Assembly (NCBI GenBank): GCA_018466975.1
Contig: CM031558.1
Location: forward strand, 186,001 to 250,000
From: Sparassis latifolia
Taxonomy: Eukaryota > Basidiomycota > Agaricomycetes > Polyporales > Sparassidaceae
DNA length: 64,000 nucleotides
Direction of reading: 5' to 3'
The notes under the pieces are model-generated. The model saw nothing but the letters and a program-made list of their open reading frames with translations. It was not told the origin of the DNA and searched no databases. Made by a program: the position numbers and the translations under genes. Positions 46,562-59,579 of the stretch are shown piece by piece (the stretch's first letter is position 1; the number at the start of each line of letters is the position of its first letter).

Positions 46562-49500
46562 TCATGCAACCTCAGCCCACTCGGAGGCTGAGACAGGGGA
46601 AGTGACTAGGTATACGGTTTGGTGAGCCCGATAATTTTACAAATGAAAGCAATTTCGTGAACGGCAGTGACTCACAGGGTTCTCTGCTATCTGTCCGGTA
46701 CGCGAGCATGACCCATCTCTCGCTCTTCATTGTACGAATGCGCTCCTTGCTCATCATCCATCGCACTCTTCCACGAGGTAAGTCAAACTCCTCTTGCGCT
46801 GTGAGAATGTATATCTCATCTTTTATAGGCTCTCTTTGCCCTTCGAAGATTAACAGAATGGCAGACACCAGTGTCTCAGGCGACGCTCTTCGCGCAGGTT
46901 TGTAAAACAGAAGGCAGACGCCGGGGTCAAAGACAGGCACAGGATTGAGCAACGTGCCCATCAAGGGTGACGATGACACCACAGATGCTGCGAACATGCC
47001 GATCGCTGCAGGACTCGTCGAGTAGTCGGCTGGAAGCGAAACTGAAAATGGGAGCCCTTGGCAGGACAAGGCCATGATGTTTTCGAATTCAGCTCGCCAA
47101 GGGTCCAGACGAACCTTGCGAGTGGTCACTCGCCTGTCGATGTCTGATACAGGAATAGGCCATATGCCCAAGTACGGTGCGATATTGGTCGTCAGGTCGT
47201 TATCCAGTACACATTGCAGGAAGTCGGAGAGCCAGTGGGCTGGGTACCCAACTGCATGGAGGTGCACGAGGAGTGCGAAAAAGGCGACAAGATTGTTGGG
47301 AAGTCGTGCCCTGAAGTTGGTGGTCCCACCTGAGCCTGGTATAACAGTATAGATCATCACTCGCGTCAGCCAAGTGACCAGCTCTTCGCGCGTCGCAAGC
47401 TCCGACATTGGACGCGGCAGCGACTTGTTGCCTATGATGATCATGCCGTGAATGGCTTCCTTGCTGACTAAACGACAGCCCAAGTAGCGAGGTATGTCAT
47501 TGGACCGAAGCAGCGTATACCTTGGAAGAAAGTGAATTTCCTATTGTATTGCAACAGAAACAACAAAACATACGTGTAACAAAATTCCTCGTCGTCATGC
47601 CAGATACCAGTGTTCAGCAACGACGTTGCAGCAGCTGCAGACTCCTCGCTGCAACGAACGGCTGGCAGAGCGTACACAATGGTATTAATTATACCATGAG
47701 TGTAATCGCTGACAGCCAATCGGTCAATCACGCATACATCTCAAACGATGGAATTATCTGGCTCACGGAATATTGCTGAGATACGCTCTAGTGAAAGACC
47801 GGGGGGATTCGGCAGGTCGAGTATGGTCTCCCAAAAATCTCATCGTCGAGAGTTCCTGTGTTAGCTCCCCACACAAGAGTTCCAACACTACCTGTCCCTT
47901 CACGCTCTTCAGTGCAGTAGCAACGGCGGAAAATAGATCTGACACGGTCATGAAAGTTGGAGAGTCTATCTCGATGTCATCTATACTGTGAGTGTTGATT
48001 TTACATTCGATGTTGAAATCCTCAATGAAGATAGGTGCCTCGAATGGATTCAGGTTGCCGTAGGGATCGCGGCCGGCATTTTGATAGTCCTAACAAGCAC
48101 ATGAGAGTGCAGATACGCGGTCAACTGAAACACTCACATGCAGTGTTGGATTTGCCTTCCAAGTGGACGTGATGTGGCCGTTCAGCTGGTAACATCGTGT
48201 CAAAACGTTCGGCAGTGATATGTAATAGGGGCGGAACAAAACGCACAGCTTCCATAAGTGTTAGAATCGAATATCGTTTTCCGCGTATGGATGCCTCGGT
48301 AGACATCAAACTTCGGATGACGAGACCACAGTTCCGGCGGTGGCAGGAAGACTTTGGTGTGGTCATACCAAAGCTTCTCGATCGACATCGAACCCGCGTT
48401 GTCCAGGATTGTCTCAAGCATCGATTCCACGACTTCTTCGTACCGCTTGTCGTACTTGCTTTTCTCTCGTGGAGTAGCACCAGGGCCAGGATCGATGAGG
48501 CCCATCGCCCGCAGCGACGCCGGCTTGAACTGCTTGATCATCTCGATGGCCTCTTGGCGCTTGTCGGCGATGCTCGTCTTGATTCGAGCCTTGTACTCGG
48601 GAGAAATGCTGGGATTCTTGAGTAATTCCAGGGTCTGCGAGGGAGAGTGGGGGACATGAGACGTCAAGACGGACTCTGTGCTAAGCGTGTTTGCACGCAA
48701 GGCCCAAAACTCTAGTGCCTCTCGCAGAGCTGGTATCGCATCTAGGTTGACGTGGATCCATGCCGGGAATCGCGGTGGGCTCTCTGAGAGGCGCGCCAGT
48801 AAGTCTTCGAACGTAGCCTGGAGCCTGGGCAGGGTCATTGGTTAGCTCAACATCACACGTAGGCTATCGCATACCGTTCGTGACAATACTGGGGCATAAC
48901 AACACCAACGTAGGTATAGAACAAAGTCGCCTTAGTCTCAAGCTGCACAGTCTTGTCAGCACCTTCCGATTCAAGAAGGTCGTGCAGCAGCAGGAGAATG
49001 CACAAGTCGCGTGCGAGGGCTCCTGGATGTACGTCCAACATTGTGAAATGCACGTGGAGATGTTCGCGCTGGGAATCAGACAGCGACTTTAGAACCCGGT
49101 GTAAGCCAATGAGGGTCCCATACACGTGCCGCGCTGTGACGGCGGAGTTAGGGTAGAAACTGTTCAAATACCAGAAGGCTTACCGTCGCCGACTCCTCCC
49201 AGGAGAAACACCATCTTGCTCAACTCGTCGTCTGGCATCTCATCCAGATGGATGGGAGAGGGATGGTCTGGACCCCAGTCGTCCACCAAAGACATTAGAC
49301 GATCCTGCCCGATCTACACCGCCGGCTTCAATTGACCACGCTTTCGACTTACAGAATGACTCACCGAATGGTACTCCAACGTCGGATTTCTACGCAAAGA
49401 ACAATGAGCAGCGTTCTCTAAACTTCGAGATATCCTACCCACGTCGCTGCTTTGAATATGGGAAGGCGAGAAAGCCGGCTACGGGACTCGCGCACTTCCT

Positions 49501-50038
49501 CTGGATGATCCCGCATCTCCACTACCATTGTTCTTAGCTCCTTCCACAGTTGCACGGTCTTGGCGTGCTCCTCGGGCTTATCCAATATCACCTGTTCTAT
49601 CTCAGCTATGGCCTGCTCATTTTTGCTAATCACGTCGGGCCTAATTGAACCACCACGTAGACCATGGCTGAGGGCTTTGCATAAACGCGTTGAAAGTCTT
49701 GGCGCGAGCGCCGGATTGGAGTCTGGAGACAGCAGCTTCCAGGAACGCAGGATAGGACAGATGCACTCTGCATAGTCTCCAGCTTCGTACAACGCGACGC
49801 TCAGATTCGATGGATACACTGCGTCAGTCGGAGCAAGCGATTCCGCCTAGTCAATTACAAAATTGAGATGAAAATTGACTGAAATATGACGCTGCATACC
49901 TTTGCATATAGCTCGGCCGCTCTGCATGCTGTTAGGGTAGAGGTACATGTGGTATGGGATTGGTGCTCACTTTCTCAGACGGCCGCCCTTGAAGAACGCG
50001 TTGCCTTTGTTTTTGAGATCGAGAGCATCAGAAGCCAT
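46562..50038 (-). CDS. TPR-start, DUF4470-type large protein
   Basis: Twelve exons: 49971-50038, about 49899-49920, 49443-49846, 49365-49389, 49184-49313, 48875-49133, 48305-48824, 48138-48248, 47767-48089, 47574-47708, 46676-47520 and 46562-46605. They sum to 2886 nt, or 961 residues. The N-terminus MASDALDLKNKGNAFFKGGR with LYAKAESLAP and YPSNLSVALYEAGDY is a TPR pair. The middle has LLLLHDLLESEG and YVGVVMPQYCHER, then FRPYYISLPNVLTRCYQLNG and DYQNAGRDPYGNLNPFE. The C-terminal part has DYTHGIINTIVYALP and PMSELATREELVTWL. This layout is typical of agaricomycete DUF4470 proteins of unknown biochemical role. The last junction (GAACCCT to TCACTTCC) gives a C-terminus SASEWAEVA; unspliced, the frame would end at 46572. 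The gene looks intact. Confidence 0.85.
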
Positions 50039-51439
50039 GGTGAGTTGAATGAATTTCTCAGTAACCCGTGGGTATCAATCAAGGTAGCCACAAGCTCCCC
50101 ACGATGTCTACACCGACGCGTTGGAGGTAAGAAATGATTTGCGAACTCCTTTTGACTCGCAGAGATAAAACTGCTGACACTCACAGATCTTCCAATAGTG
50201 AGGGTTATCACTGTCGCGTAAAGTATGTCGCTTGATGAGTGGATGGTGATGGGAGAGTACTAGTAACTGTCGCACTAGGACGATCAGATCGTTATCTGGT
50301 GTATGTAGCGAGTTTCTGAAAATCGTAGCTATCAGACATTCAAATTTCAAGAACATTTGGATAATACTCTTACTAAAACATTGGCGGAAATGGTATTTTG
50401 GTGCCCGTCACGACTGGCCAACACAAAATTGCAACTCGGTGGGACCGACTGTGACTGACGGTCGACTCGTCGCAACCGGTTTTGGCATGCGATCGACTCT
50501 GGTTACTAACATCTCGAACCTTCAAGCTTTCAAGCTTGGAATCACACTGTCAGTACCATCGAACCGTTTGCCTAATAGCCGCAGTCCTTAACAAAGATCC
50601 TGGATAAGCAAACCCTCTTGACTCGGCTGTTATACGTAGCTCAGGCTGCAGCACGAGTAAGTATGTACTCGGGTTAAAACGGTGCTTTTCTGTGTACTGG
50701 TCAGTAACAGCGAGCCTGAGTAGCCGTTCAGTTTCAGCATGTTTCCTCTAGATACAGATGTTGCACTCGCAATTCAGTCCATTTTGTTATGGTGGGTTCA
50801 TATCAACAATATCTCCAAGCGCATGAGCGACTTTGATGTGAAAACAATCTGCCCTCCAGGTCATAGATTCTGCAGACCTATTGGCAGGGCTTGATTTTGG
50901 CTTGATTAGCATTATTTGAGCGCGAAGCAGTTGGTGAAGTTCTTTTGTTTCCAGTCAGAGGCCGTTTCCCTGCAGTCCAAGAGTTGTCGTTACTCGACTG
51001 GACTGAGGTGAGCTTTTGGACATACATAAATGATGCTCAAAGGCGATATTCATAGCAGCTGCAGCTCGAGGGACTAATCGCTCCGAAAGTATGGCATCTG
51101 CGACGATATCTTTGACAGTACCGATAAGGTTAGTTGTTAAACTATAGCTCGAGTTCCACTGAGCCTCATAACTGCGAGTACCCATCGCTCGCCTGGCTCT
51201 TATAACGTATACCGTAATGAGCGTTGAAGCTTCAACCTGAAGTCAGAGTAAAGCAACGGCTGTTTCTTTTTCAATGTAGCTGATGACCTGTCAGCTACTG
51301 CAGAGAAAATACCGATGGCAACCGTACGTCACTGTTGATCGAGTACTATATTGTACCTCTTGGGTTGCGAGTAGTTCCAGATCATACATTCACTAGGGGT
51401 GTGCAGCATTGTGATATACATATGGATACATAACACCTA
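50039..51439. other. Intergenic, no gene supported
   Basis: About 1.4 kb with only short interrupted frames. It holds the promoter of the DUF4470 gene and the 3' flank of the glutaredoxin gene. Confidence 0.5.
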
Positions 51440-52280
51440 TCAAGCCACCGTCAGCATTTCCTTCAATTCGCCATTCTCTACCATCTCCTGCACGATGTCG
51501 AGGCCGCCGACAAACTCGCCATTGACGATGAGCTGCGGGAACGTCGGCCAGTTATTGAGGACTTTGAGGCCGGCACGCACACTCTCATCCGTGAGGATGT
51601 CAAAGGACGAGAATGGTACGCCCTGCTCGCGCAGTAGCGCGACGATGCGCCGTGAAAATCCGCAGCGCGGAGCGTCGGGCACACCCTTCATGAACAAGAC
51701 GACCCTGTCGTTGTTCATCAGTGCGCGTAGCCGCTTGTTGACATCCTCCTGCGTGTCGGCCAATGCCGCGGCGGGTGCAAGGTTGGTGTGTGAGAGCGGC
51801 TTGACAGATGGTAGTGGACGCGCGTGGGTGGCAATTGCATCGGTGAGGGCGGGGACATCTGCGCCTGAAATGCGGCCCAGTAATGTATGGCCCTACATGG
51901 ATGTGCACGGCACAATCTGTTACGAATGACGGTTGAGAGACGGTAGAAGCAACGTACCCGTAGGATCACAAAGGATGGCACTGCCTGGATGTCGAATGAC
52001 TCGGCGACATCTGACTGCTCCTCCGCCTCGACCTAATTAATACACGTATATTTTAGCATTCGTCAACCGATGCATGGATGAGACCCACTTTCAGCACGAG
52101 AACTTCGGGGTACTTCCTCGCAAGCTCGAGCACTACCTCGTTCATTTGCTTGCATGGCTCGGCCCATGGGGCCCAGAAGCTGATCAGCGAGATCCGTTGC
52201 AGGTCCGCGGAGAGTAGCGACTGGAAATGTTCGGACGACGTAACCACCTGGTGGTTGGGCGGATTTGCAACGCTGGCCAT
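51440..52280 (-). CDS. GRX4: Monothiol glutaredoxin, Grx3/Grx4 (PICOT) type
   Basis: Three exons: 52089-52280, 51958-52032 and 51440-51892, giving 239 residues from MASVANPPNHQ. The N-terminal thioredoxin-like domain has WAPWAEPCKQM, with a single cysteine where thioredoxin has CxxC. The C-terminal glutaredoxin domain has VVLFMKGVPDAPRCGFSRR, with the monothiol CGFS site, then WPTFPQLIVNGEFVGGLDI, the glutathione and Fe-S binding loop. This layout is the cytosolic/nuclear Fe-S carrier that reports iron status to iron-responsive regulators and supports Fe-S protein assembly. There is one glutaredoxin domain, as in fungal Grx3/4. Nothing is missing. Confidence 0.95.
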
Positions 52281-52869
52281 TACGAGTGATGAGGGACTTG
52301 GTATCGGAGTGCCGGGTTGAGTACGGTGAGAGTTTGGCTGAGAAGGTAGGGCAGCAGAGTTAGAACGGGGAGGAGCAACGGCGATTGAGTTATCTGATTA
52401 CAAACTCCCCGAAGCTGCCAATTGATAAGATGGATTGCGCAATCAGTTATCAGATAAAGAGAACCTTAGATAAAACGGCTGAGCAACACTCGCGAACTCG
52501 CGAAGTGGCGTACACAGTACATACAGGTCAGGATCCAGGAAGGTCCTCAACCATCCGCTACTCGTATTGCATCGTAATCGCGCATGGCGAAAACCAAAAT
52601 CAAATGACATATACAACAATTCGCAGTAATATGGACGTGCCTCCTGGACACCAGTATACAGTAAAGAAAATTAAGAGCCATGTATGCGCTAAAGTAACAT
52701 CATAGCAGGAAGAACCCGACAAGGATAACCTATGGACGTCAGACAATTGGAAGCAATGTGATCACAGTCCAGAGCATCAACAAAAAAGATTACCGTCCTC
52801 CACGCTACCCACACCACTCACCCTGATCCGCGGACTAAATTGGTAGCGACACCGGGGTGACACTTGCAA
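52281..52869. other. Intergenic between glutaredoxin and Ku70
   Basis: About 590 bp with no supported gene. GATAAG motifs occur near 52420 and 52453 (TGATAAGAT and CAGATAAAG), in the likely promoter of the minus-strand glutaredoxin gene. GATA-type sites are the binding sequence of fungal iron repressors, so they may matter for regulation, but this is inference. Confidence 0.45.
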
Positions 52870-55800
52870 TCAATGGTTATCTAGCCAGTCGGAGACGCGC
52901 TCGACGAGCTCTGCCTTCTTCCCGGATGTCGGTTGGCTCTTGCTCTTTAAGAATTCCTGTAGGAGAGACAAAGCATGGCGGCGCCATAGAAAGAAATCAG
53001 CACGGGACGCAAACAATAAATAAGCAGCGAAGATTTCAGATCCGCACAACAGCCCCCATCCACGCAGCACCGCCGAGGCTTCTAAGCTCGCGCCAGCCAA
53101 TCAACTAGCTGATATACCGCGAGCCGTATCGGGGGAGTCGAATGACCCGAATCGACATCACAAGCCCGAGACAGAATGGCGCGGCAATGCCCTGGACCTT
53201 ACCAAAGAGGGGTCGCACGGAAAAGGACAACTTGAAAGAGTAAATATCAACGGCACGAACCTTCAGCTGGTCCACGCGGAGCTGCAACACGGGATCGAAG
53301 TCAGCGGACCAGCTACAGCTAACGACGTGCAAACGGTGCCGCCGTCGTAACGGAGGACGTACCTTGCCCAGCATATTGACTTCGTGCTTGCTACGTATCT
53401 CTGCCTCATCCACACTGATGTCCTGGAGTATAGAGTGTGTGTCAGTGTTATACCTAGTTAGAATCAATGCCTGGACATACGGCCTTGCGCTTAGAGCCAG
53501 TGGTGACAATTACCGTGTTGGCTGATTCGTCATGTAGCAATAGCCTCTTCCACTCCTTCATCAATTGGCCGGCCCGCTATTCATGCAGAAAATGAATTTC
53601 CAGCACAGGGACAATGATGGCCCGAGGGCCACGTCAACACTGAGCAGCTGTATAAGCGAGAGCCTGAAACGGACCTTATGGATCATATCACACTTCGGAA
53701 GAGTGAGGTCTTCAAACCCTTCCGCGTCGAATTCCTCGCGGAACGCGCTCGCTTCGAGCTGTGCGTTATGGTACGCCAAGGCTGCCACGGGACCGGAGAG
53801 CACAGCAAAGCACAAAAGTGTCATGAGATTCGACGGTAAAGATGGCTGATAGAGGTATGTCTCACCGGGGTTGGGATAGGAGTCCGGGGGATACGCACCG
53901 TTCTTGACACTGAGTTTGTCTATCCACTGGCGCGCTGCATCCTTCAGCTCGTCGGAAGCTGTATGCGCGAAGCACAGCAGCGGTTCCGCACGGGCCCGAA
54001 AGAACGGGAGTTGCGCAAGGCCAATCCGAATGGATCACGGTGTGGCGAGGCGGGGAGACAAACAGCGAACGGAGCATGTGAGTGTCTTGGGGTGAGAAGG
54101 CATGGGGAGAAGACGCACCCCGGAAGCTTTGCTCGACGGGCGCCGCGCGGATGTCGTCCGCGAATGGCAGTGGTATCAGGTGAAACCCGGGCGGCTCGTT
54201 CCAACCGCCCTCCTCGATCTTCTCTGCCTACATGATCAAATCGCAGTCAGTTCAGCACTTCATATCCGGCATCAATGTTCTCCCGTTTTCACACGCGCAC
54301 AACAAAACGTGAAGACGCATCGAAGACCAGATAGCAAGTCTAAGACAGCTTATTGTGTTGTGGCTGGCACATCAAGGGAAGCGCACACGCGTGAGAGTCT
54401 CGAGGAACAGGGCTCACCTGGGGTAGCAGCATACCGAACGTAGGTGACGAATTGCGTCGAGTAAGAGATAGGACCAATGCTATTTTCTTCTTCTTCAGCA
54501 TCGTGCGCAGGAGAGCGCTGAACGTGCGCTTGCTGCCCGAATATGTCTTGACACGAGGCGTAAGATGAGCCGGAAAGACAAGGAATCATTACGACTGCAA
54601 GCATACCATCTCGTCTGGGTAGATGAAAGTGGAATGCTTGATATTATCTTCGAACGCGAGTTCTCTGCGATCTTTGAAGCCTAACAGCTTCAGCCCTGAT
54701 CATCGCATTAATACCAATATCGCTCGACGCTTTCTACCACGACGCACCAGGCTCCAAGCCCATCGTTCGGAATGAGCGTACTTCGTCCGCGGTGTAGAAG
54801 GGCTAACGAAGTAGCGGTAAGCACCTCTCAGTTTGATTCATTGCAGTCGAGGAGGAGCTGCTCGACGTACCCGACTGTTTACAGGCACAACTCGCGCTCC
54901 GACCCCTGATTCTTCCTCCGCGTCTTCATCCGCGTCCTCGGTGGCAGCAGGCGCACCCAAGTCCATTCCGAAGAACATTCTTGTTTTGTCTGCCTCGGTT
55001 TGTCGCTCCTATTCAATGTCAGATCCACGACGATCTTATGAGTGCTCGGGATGGCACGTACCTCATCGACATACAATGTACGTGGATTGGCGAGTTCCAT
55101 GCTGCCACCGACGTCCACAAAATACTTGTATGCTCCCTTCTTTTGCTCCGTGACAAGACCGTAACTTCAGACAACATCGCGGTTCGGACATGGCAGCATG
55201 ACAGTGACAAGAACGAGACGTACCCCTTGACACCGATGACGAAGCCCTTCGCAAGCTGGAACGGAATGCTGAATAGCGCTCGCTTAGGAACCTCATGGAA
55301 CCGCATCTGCGAAAGAAGGTCCTCTATTCGCGTAATGGATATTGACTCCGGAAGGACCGTCGCATCAGATTCCTCGTCGTCCACAAGGTTGCTCGGGAGC
55401 AGTACTGACTGTGCATCGTCCAGCGAACTTTTGTTAGCATCAGCAAAATTCTGGGGGCACGGAACGCACGGAATAAAATTTCGACACGTCAAAGGGCTTC
55501 TCGGCCGTGCTGATAAAAAAGGGTTCCAGGTTCACACCTGCCTGGACGAGGTCCTGTAAAGTAGAAGAACGGGCAGTTGTCATACCGACACGTTGGTTCG
55601 TCGACGGCAAACTCACGATCAATGTGGTCCTTGCGGTGGTCATGAGCCGCTCATTGGTAGACCCCTCGTGGGGGTCATCTTCGTCAGTGATTAGGAATAC
55701 ACGTTTAGTGGCTGTTTTTGGCGCTCTGAAGCGTTCCTGGTAAGAGTCAAACAATCCCAAATTGGAGAACAATACTGACCCATCGCGTATCACCCAGTTG

Positions 55801-56427
55801 CAGCTGGTAAACACATCTCCCATGGGGATGCGACCATCGGTCTTGGGAGGGAATGTCTCCCGAAGGACGTTTGGATCCTCTCTCGCGGCTACAGGACCAC
55901 ATTCGGATTACTTCAGACCCTAGGTTGAAGAGTTGTACTAACCATCAAGCAGCCGCATCAGCTCTTGCACAGTCTCGGCGCTGATCGTATCTATGGGCTG
56001 ATAGACGAAGCTGCCCCTCTTGATCTCTGCGCCCTGGCCTTTCGGGTCATTCTTCCTTGTCTGTAAGAGGCGTTAGTGCTTCAGCGCTAAGAAGGAAATA
56101 CAAGCGCATCACCGTGTTGAACAGCATAATTCCAACAGCGTCGTTGGGTCCCACTATGACCTTCTTCTTCTGTATTTGCACGGCGGCCTCGAGCGCGGTG
56201 AAGAGATGGCAGGTCTGCATGTCCTCGTACTTGGTGTCCTCATGCAGCTCCAGCATGGAGGGGGAGCAGTCTATGCAGAAAAGAATGACATCTTTCTTTC
56301 CCTCGTAGTACTGAGTAATTCTCTGTCAGTAATGGCACCATGTCGAGACCTAGAGATGGTTCACAGTGTCCTGCAGCTCGTCCTCCTCGTCCTCCTCGAT
56401 CTTGTTCCAGTCATCATATCGAGGCAT
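52870..56427 (-). CDS. KU70: Ku70, DNA end-binding subunit of the Ku heterodimer
   Basis: Nineteen exons, all in phase: 56427-56365, 56310-56113, 56060-55943, 55888-55780, 55725-55617, 55553-55470, 55408-55224, 55164-55062, 54993-54871, 54802-54748, 54695-54607, 54546-54418, 54227-54119, 53958-53866, 53781-53675, 53576-53481, 53422-53363, 53281-53261 and 52956-52870. The product is 645 residues, normal for fungal Ku70. The vWA-like domain starts ILFCIDCSPSM and includes KRVFLITDEDDP. The beta-barrel core includes FYTADEVRSFRTMGLEPG and GFHLIPLPFADDIRAAP. The C-terminus is a SAP domain (VDQLKEFLKSKSQPTSGKKA). With Ku80 it binds DNA ends for non-homologous end joining and protects telomeres. 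The last intron (52957-53260, 304 bp) and the twelfth (54228-54417, 190 bp) are long for this window. Confidence 0.96.
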
Positions 56428-56866
56428 TTGTTAGAGAACAATTGATAGAATCAAGAGAGATGAGCAGTAATATAATATATAACAGGGGCGAGGACGTTGT
56501 GGTAGAAGTCAAATTATGAGCCGCTTTCGCGACGCGACGTCGGTGGCCAAGTTGGTTAGACGCCGAAGTGGCACGCGTCACGGGCAGGCGCGAAGTGGCA
56601 CCATCTTATCTGATAACTGCCTTGCTTCTGGGCACACTCAGGCTGGCATTTGCTGCTGACCTTTCCGTCATCGCCAGCAGCAAGGCTTCAACTTTCTCGG
56701 AGGGTATCGTCTCTGCTACAATACACCTGAATTCTCGCGTCACCAGCAAGTCTAGATCTGGTCTTCCCGTCATTAGAGCGTATAACGCACCAGCATCCAT
56801 CGGAAGTGTATCCATACCTCTCATCTGTACTCATTAGTTGTTCTACGCCTTGCTTTAACCTCAATC
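56428..56866. promoter_or_regulatory. Divergent promoter region between Ku70 and PTPA
   Basis: 439 bp between the starts of two diverging genes. No canonical TATA box was identified. A minus-strand frame at 56606-56824 is unsupported. Confidence 0.5.
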
Positions 56867-58501
56867 ATGGCCGCCTCGGACCTTCCTCCCCTTCGCCACA
56901 TCGCTATCGCAGAACTTCGTCGCGCAGACATTCCCACCAAGAAGATCCATACAGACGAGGACCTCGTATTCTGGAAGACTACTCGAGGATACCAAGATTA
57001 CGGATTGTTTCTGCGGCGGCTGAATGAGTCCGTCGTAGGCTACACCCTACCTTGGACTGAGCCACCTAGTGAGGTCAGAAGCTATCTCTCACTGTCTCAG
57101 CTGTGGCGCTGACAACCTGCAGCCGGCAGCATCTATATTATCTATGCTAGATACTCTCGATCACTGGATCGATGAGATTCCACCTCTACCAACCCCGCAG
57201 CGCTTTGGAAATCTCGCGTTCCGCACCTGGGGGAGGCGTCTTGAATCGGTGAGTGTTTTCTTTCCCCTCCATGTCTCCTAGATCCAATACCTCGCAGGAA
57301 ACTCCTTCTCTTCTACACACACTCCTACCTTCTTCCTTGCATCCTGCCATACCTTTCCTCTCGCCCTATTTCGCTACGGCCTTCGGCTCGCCCGTGCGCA
57401 TGGACTATGGCACAGGACATGAGACGTCGTTCGCTCTCTTTCTGCTCTGCCTATCCCTGCTCCGCTACATCGAGCCCAACCCGGTACACGAGCGCGAGCT
57501 CGTTCTGTCTGTGTTCGTGCGCTACCTCAGGCTCTGCTGGCGCCTCCAGGACGTATATAACCTCGAGCCAGCGGGGAGCCACGGGGTGTGGGGCCTTGAT
57601 GATTCGCATTTCCTCGGGTATATCTTCGGCAGTGCCCAACTCCGAGGTTTGCAACATTTTTTTTACCTGCTAATTTTACCGATTTCTCATTCTTGTATCC
57701 GTTGACGAAAACTCTTAGATCAGACCGAGTACTCGGTCTCGGCCGTGCTGCGGCCGCCTCTGCCGCTGACAAACTTGTATTTCATGTCAATTATGCGGAT
57801 ACACGAAGTGAAACATGGCCCGTTTCACGAACACTCGTCACAGCTGTATTCAATCGCTACTGGTGTCGCTTCATGGTCGAAGGTGAACTCAGGGCTGTTT
57901 AAAATGTATGAGGTGCGTGTGATAACAACTTCCGCCGAAGTGGTACACATTCATTCGACTATGGTTACATCTCCGTCTCATATGAACTTCGCTGATCGGG
58001 CTTCTCGCTTTTTCTCAGGCTGAAGTGCTGGGAAAGCGTGTGGTCGTGCAGCACGTCTTCCTTGGCGGACTCCTCGATTGGAGCGTCTCCCCCGACCCGA
58101 CACCATCCACACCTACCCCAAACACTGTACCGACCCTCGCTCCACACCGCGCTGCGCTGTACCCGACATCAATACCCCACACAAACTCTGCGAGCGTCTT
58201 GCCTGCTACACGTGTTCCATGGGCTACCACCGTGTCTCAGGCATCTACCCCGCGCAGCCTCACAGGCTCGCCGTTCCGCACCGATGGGGTGCACAGTGGT
58301 CACTGGCATGGACATGGACATGGCCCGATCATCGCGGCGCGCATGCCACTGGGGCCCACAGCAAGTACAGCCTTACGTCCGCTGGATTCTACCTCAGGCA
58401 CCTCTCCACGCTCGCTTGGTAATGGCGTTGTCAGCTCCATTCCCCCGCCTGCGGCATCCAAGGAGCATGAATGTGCTAGGGGAGAGGGCGGTGCTCACTA
58501 A
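56867..58501 (+). CDS. PTPA: PP2A phosphatase activator (PTPA, Rrd-type peptidyl-prolyl isomerase)
   Basis: Five exons: 56867-57073, 57123-57248, 57298-57646, 57719-57912 and 58019-58501, in phase, 452 residues from MAASDLPPLRH. Family blocks are RFGNLAFRTWGRRLE, MDYGTGHETSF, AGSHGVWGLDDSHFLGYIFG and FKMYEAEVLGKRVVVQH. PTPA loads catalytic metal into PP2A-type phosphatases and has prolyl isomerase activity. It acts in cytosol and nucleus. The last 120 residues are a low-complexity Ser/Thr/Pro tail with an HGHGHGH-like run, longer than in yeast Rrd2 and more like the extended Rrd1 form; I leave the RRD1/RRD2 choice open. It is transcribed away from Ku70. Confidence 0.95.
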
Positions 58502-59579
58502 GGTGGAGAAGTTTGTTGCGGGTTCGTTACCATTATATCACATAATGAATCACGATTCTAATGATGAGCAACTTGTGCACGAATGATGTTCCACGATATT
58601 CATAGATGCGTGGTTTCACCGCGACGGATGCCGCCAACGTACAGCCATCTCCGACAACGGCGCGAGGATGTCGGGTTGCCGTATCTGTCCAACCCTAAGA
58701 ATTACTTGCAAAGAAGACGATGAACAGTTTGCAGAGCAGCACTCGGCGCACGGACCTTGCAGCTGTTGACGTACGTTGACCAGCCAACCGGAGAGGATAG
58801 ATTTCTGAAAGTGGAAACTGCACGTGATGCGACATCGCCCTCGGCAGTCGCCGGGACAATGTAATCGATGAAAAAAGTGTTGGACTTCCGCTTCGTCCAA
58901 CGCCCGTCCACCATCGACAGGTGTCTTTCTCTTTGTTATTAACTCCTCTGCCGTCGAATTGCTTGCCAGCGACGACGCAGGGACCCTTCAGCGCCACCAT
59001 TTCTGACCAGACGCGAAACGACGATCTGCGTCTCTTGACCCTCGAGTGCGCCCTTCATTTTGACTCTAATTTTGCCTCACGGTCGCTGACAAGCTTTGTT
59101 CGTGCAGGTGGTCATCTGTTCGTGGTATGTGCTTGTTTGTGCGCTGATTGCGCTTGAATCGGACTCACGCGTCGTGGCCACGTCCGCAGGCGAACCTCCC
59201 TGACACGACTTACACCCCAACCCCTTACAGCTCAGCCCAATTGCGATAGCTGCCTCTCAGCTCCTTCGCTTTCTCGATCGACACTTCGTCATTCGCCTTT
59301 GAGCACTCTCCTCGCTGCACAAAGAGCGAGGAAACCTGCCCCGCTTGCAGAAACCCGCTCAGTTACCGTCCCTAATCCGCCGCGGGCGGTAGGCTCGGTA
59401 ATACGGGTTTAGTACCTCGCGAACAAACGACTTTCTTCTCTTCAGCGTTCTCGCGCTTTCCACCTCGCTCGGTTAGATCCCAGCCGCCACTGACCACTGT
59501 TTCGTCACCCAACGCACAAGCTATAGATCCTAAAGAAGAGCTCGCTCGTTCTTACAAATCCGCCTCTGAGCTGGATCAA
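58502..59579. other. Intergenic and ornithine decarboxylase leader
   Basis: About 1.1 kb. The last roughly 350 bp upstream of 59580 are pyrimidine-rich and show no ATG, so a long uORF-free leader is possible. On the minus strand, 58702-59000 keeps two overlapping frames open (one with FIDYIVPATAEGD), but I could not build a gene from them. Confidence 0.45.

Noticed and set aside
48248..48305. Apparent frameshift in the DUF4470 gene
   Set aside because: A 56-bp intron (donor GTCTAC, branch-like CTAAC, acceptor GGAAG) joins the frames and restores the family sequence FRPYYISLPNVL, so the gene is intact.
56540..56600. tRNA-like box A (TGGCCAAGTTGG)
   Set aside because: No matching box B (GGTTCGA-type) or cloverleaf downstream.
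58616..59000. Small minus-strand gene divergent from ornithine decarboxylase
   Set aside because: Two overlapping frames are open, but no start, splice pattern or domain could be supported.
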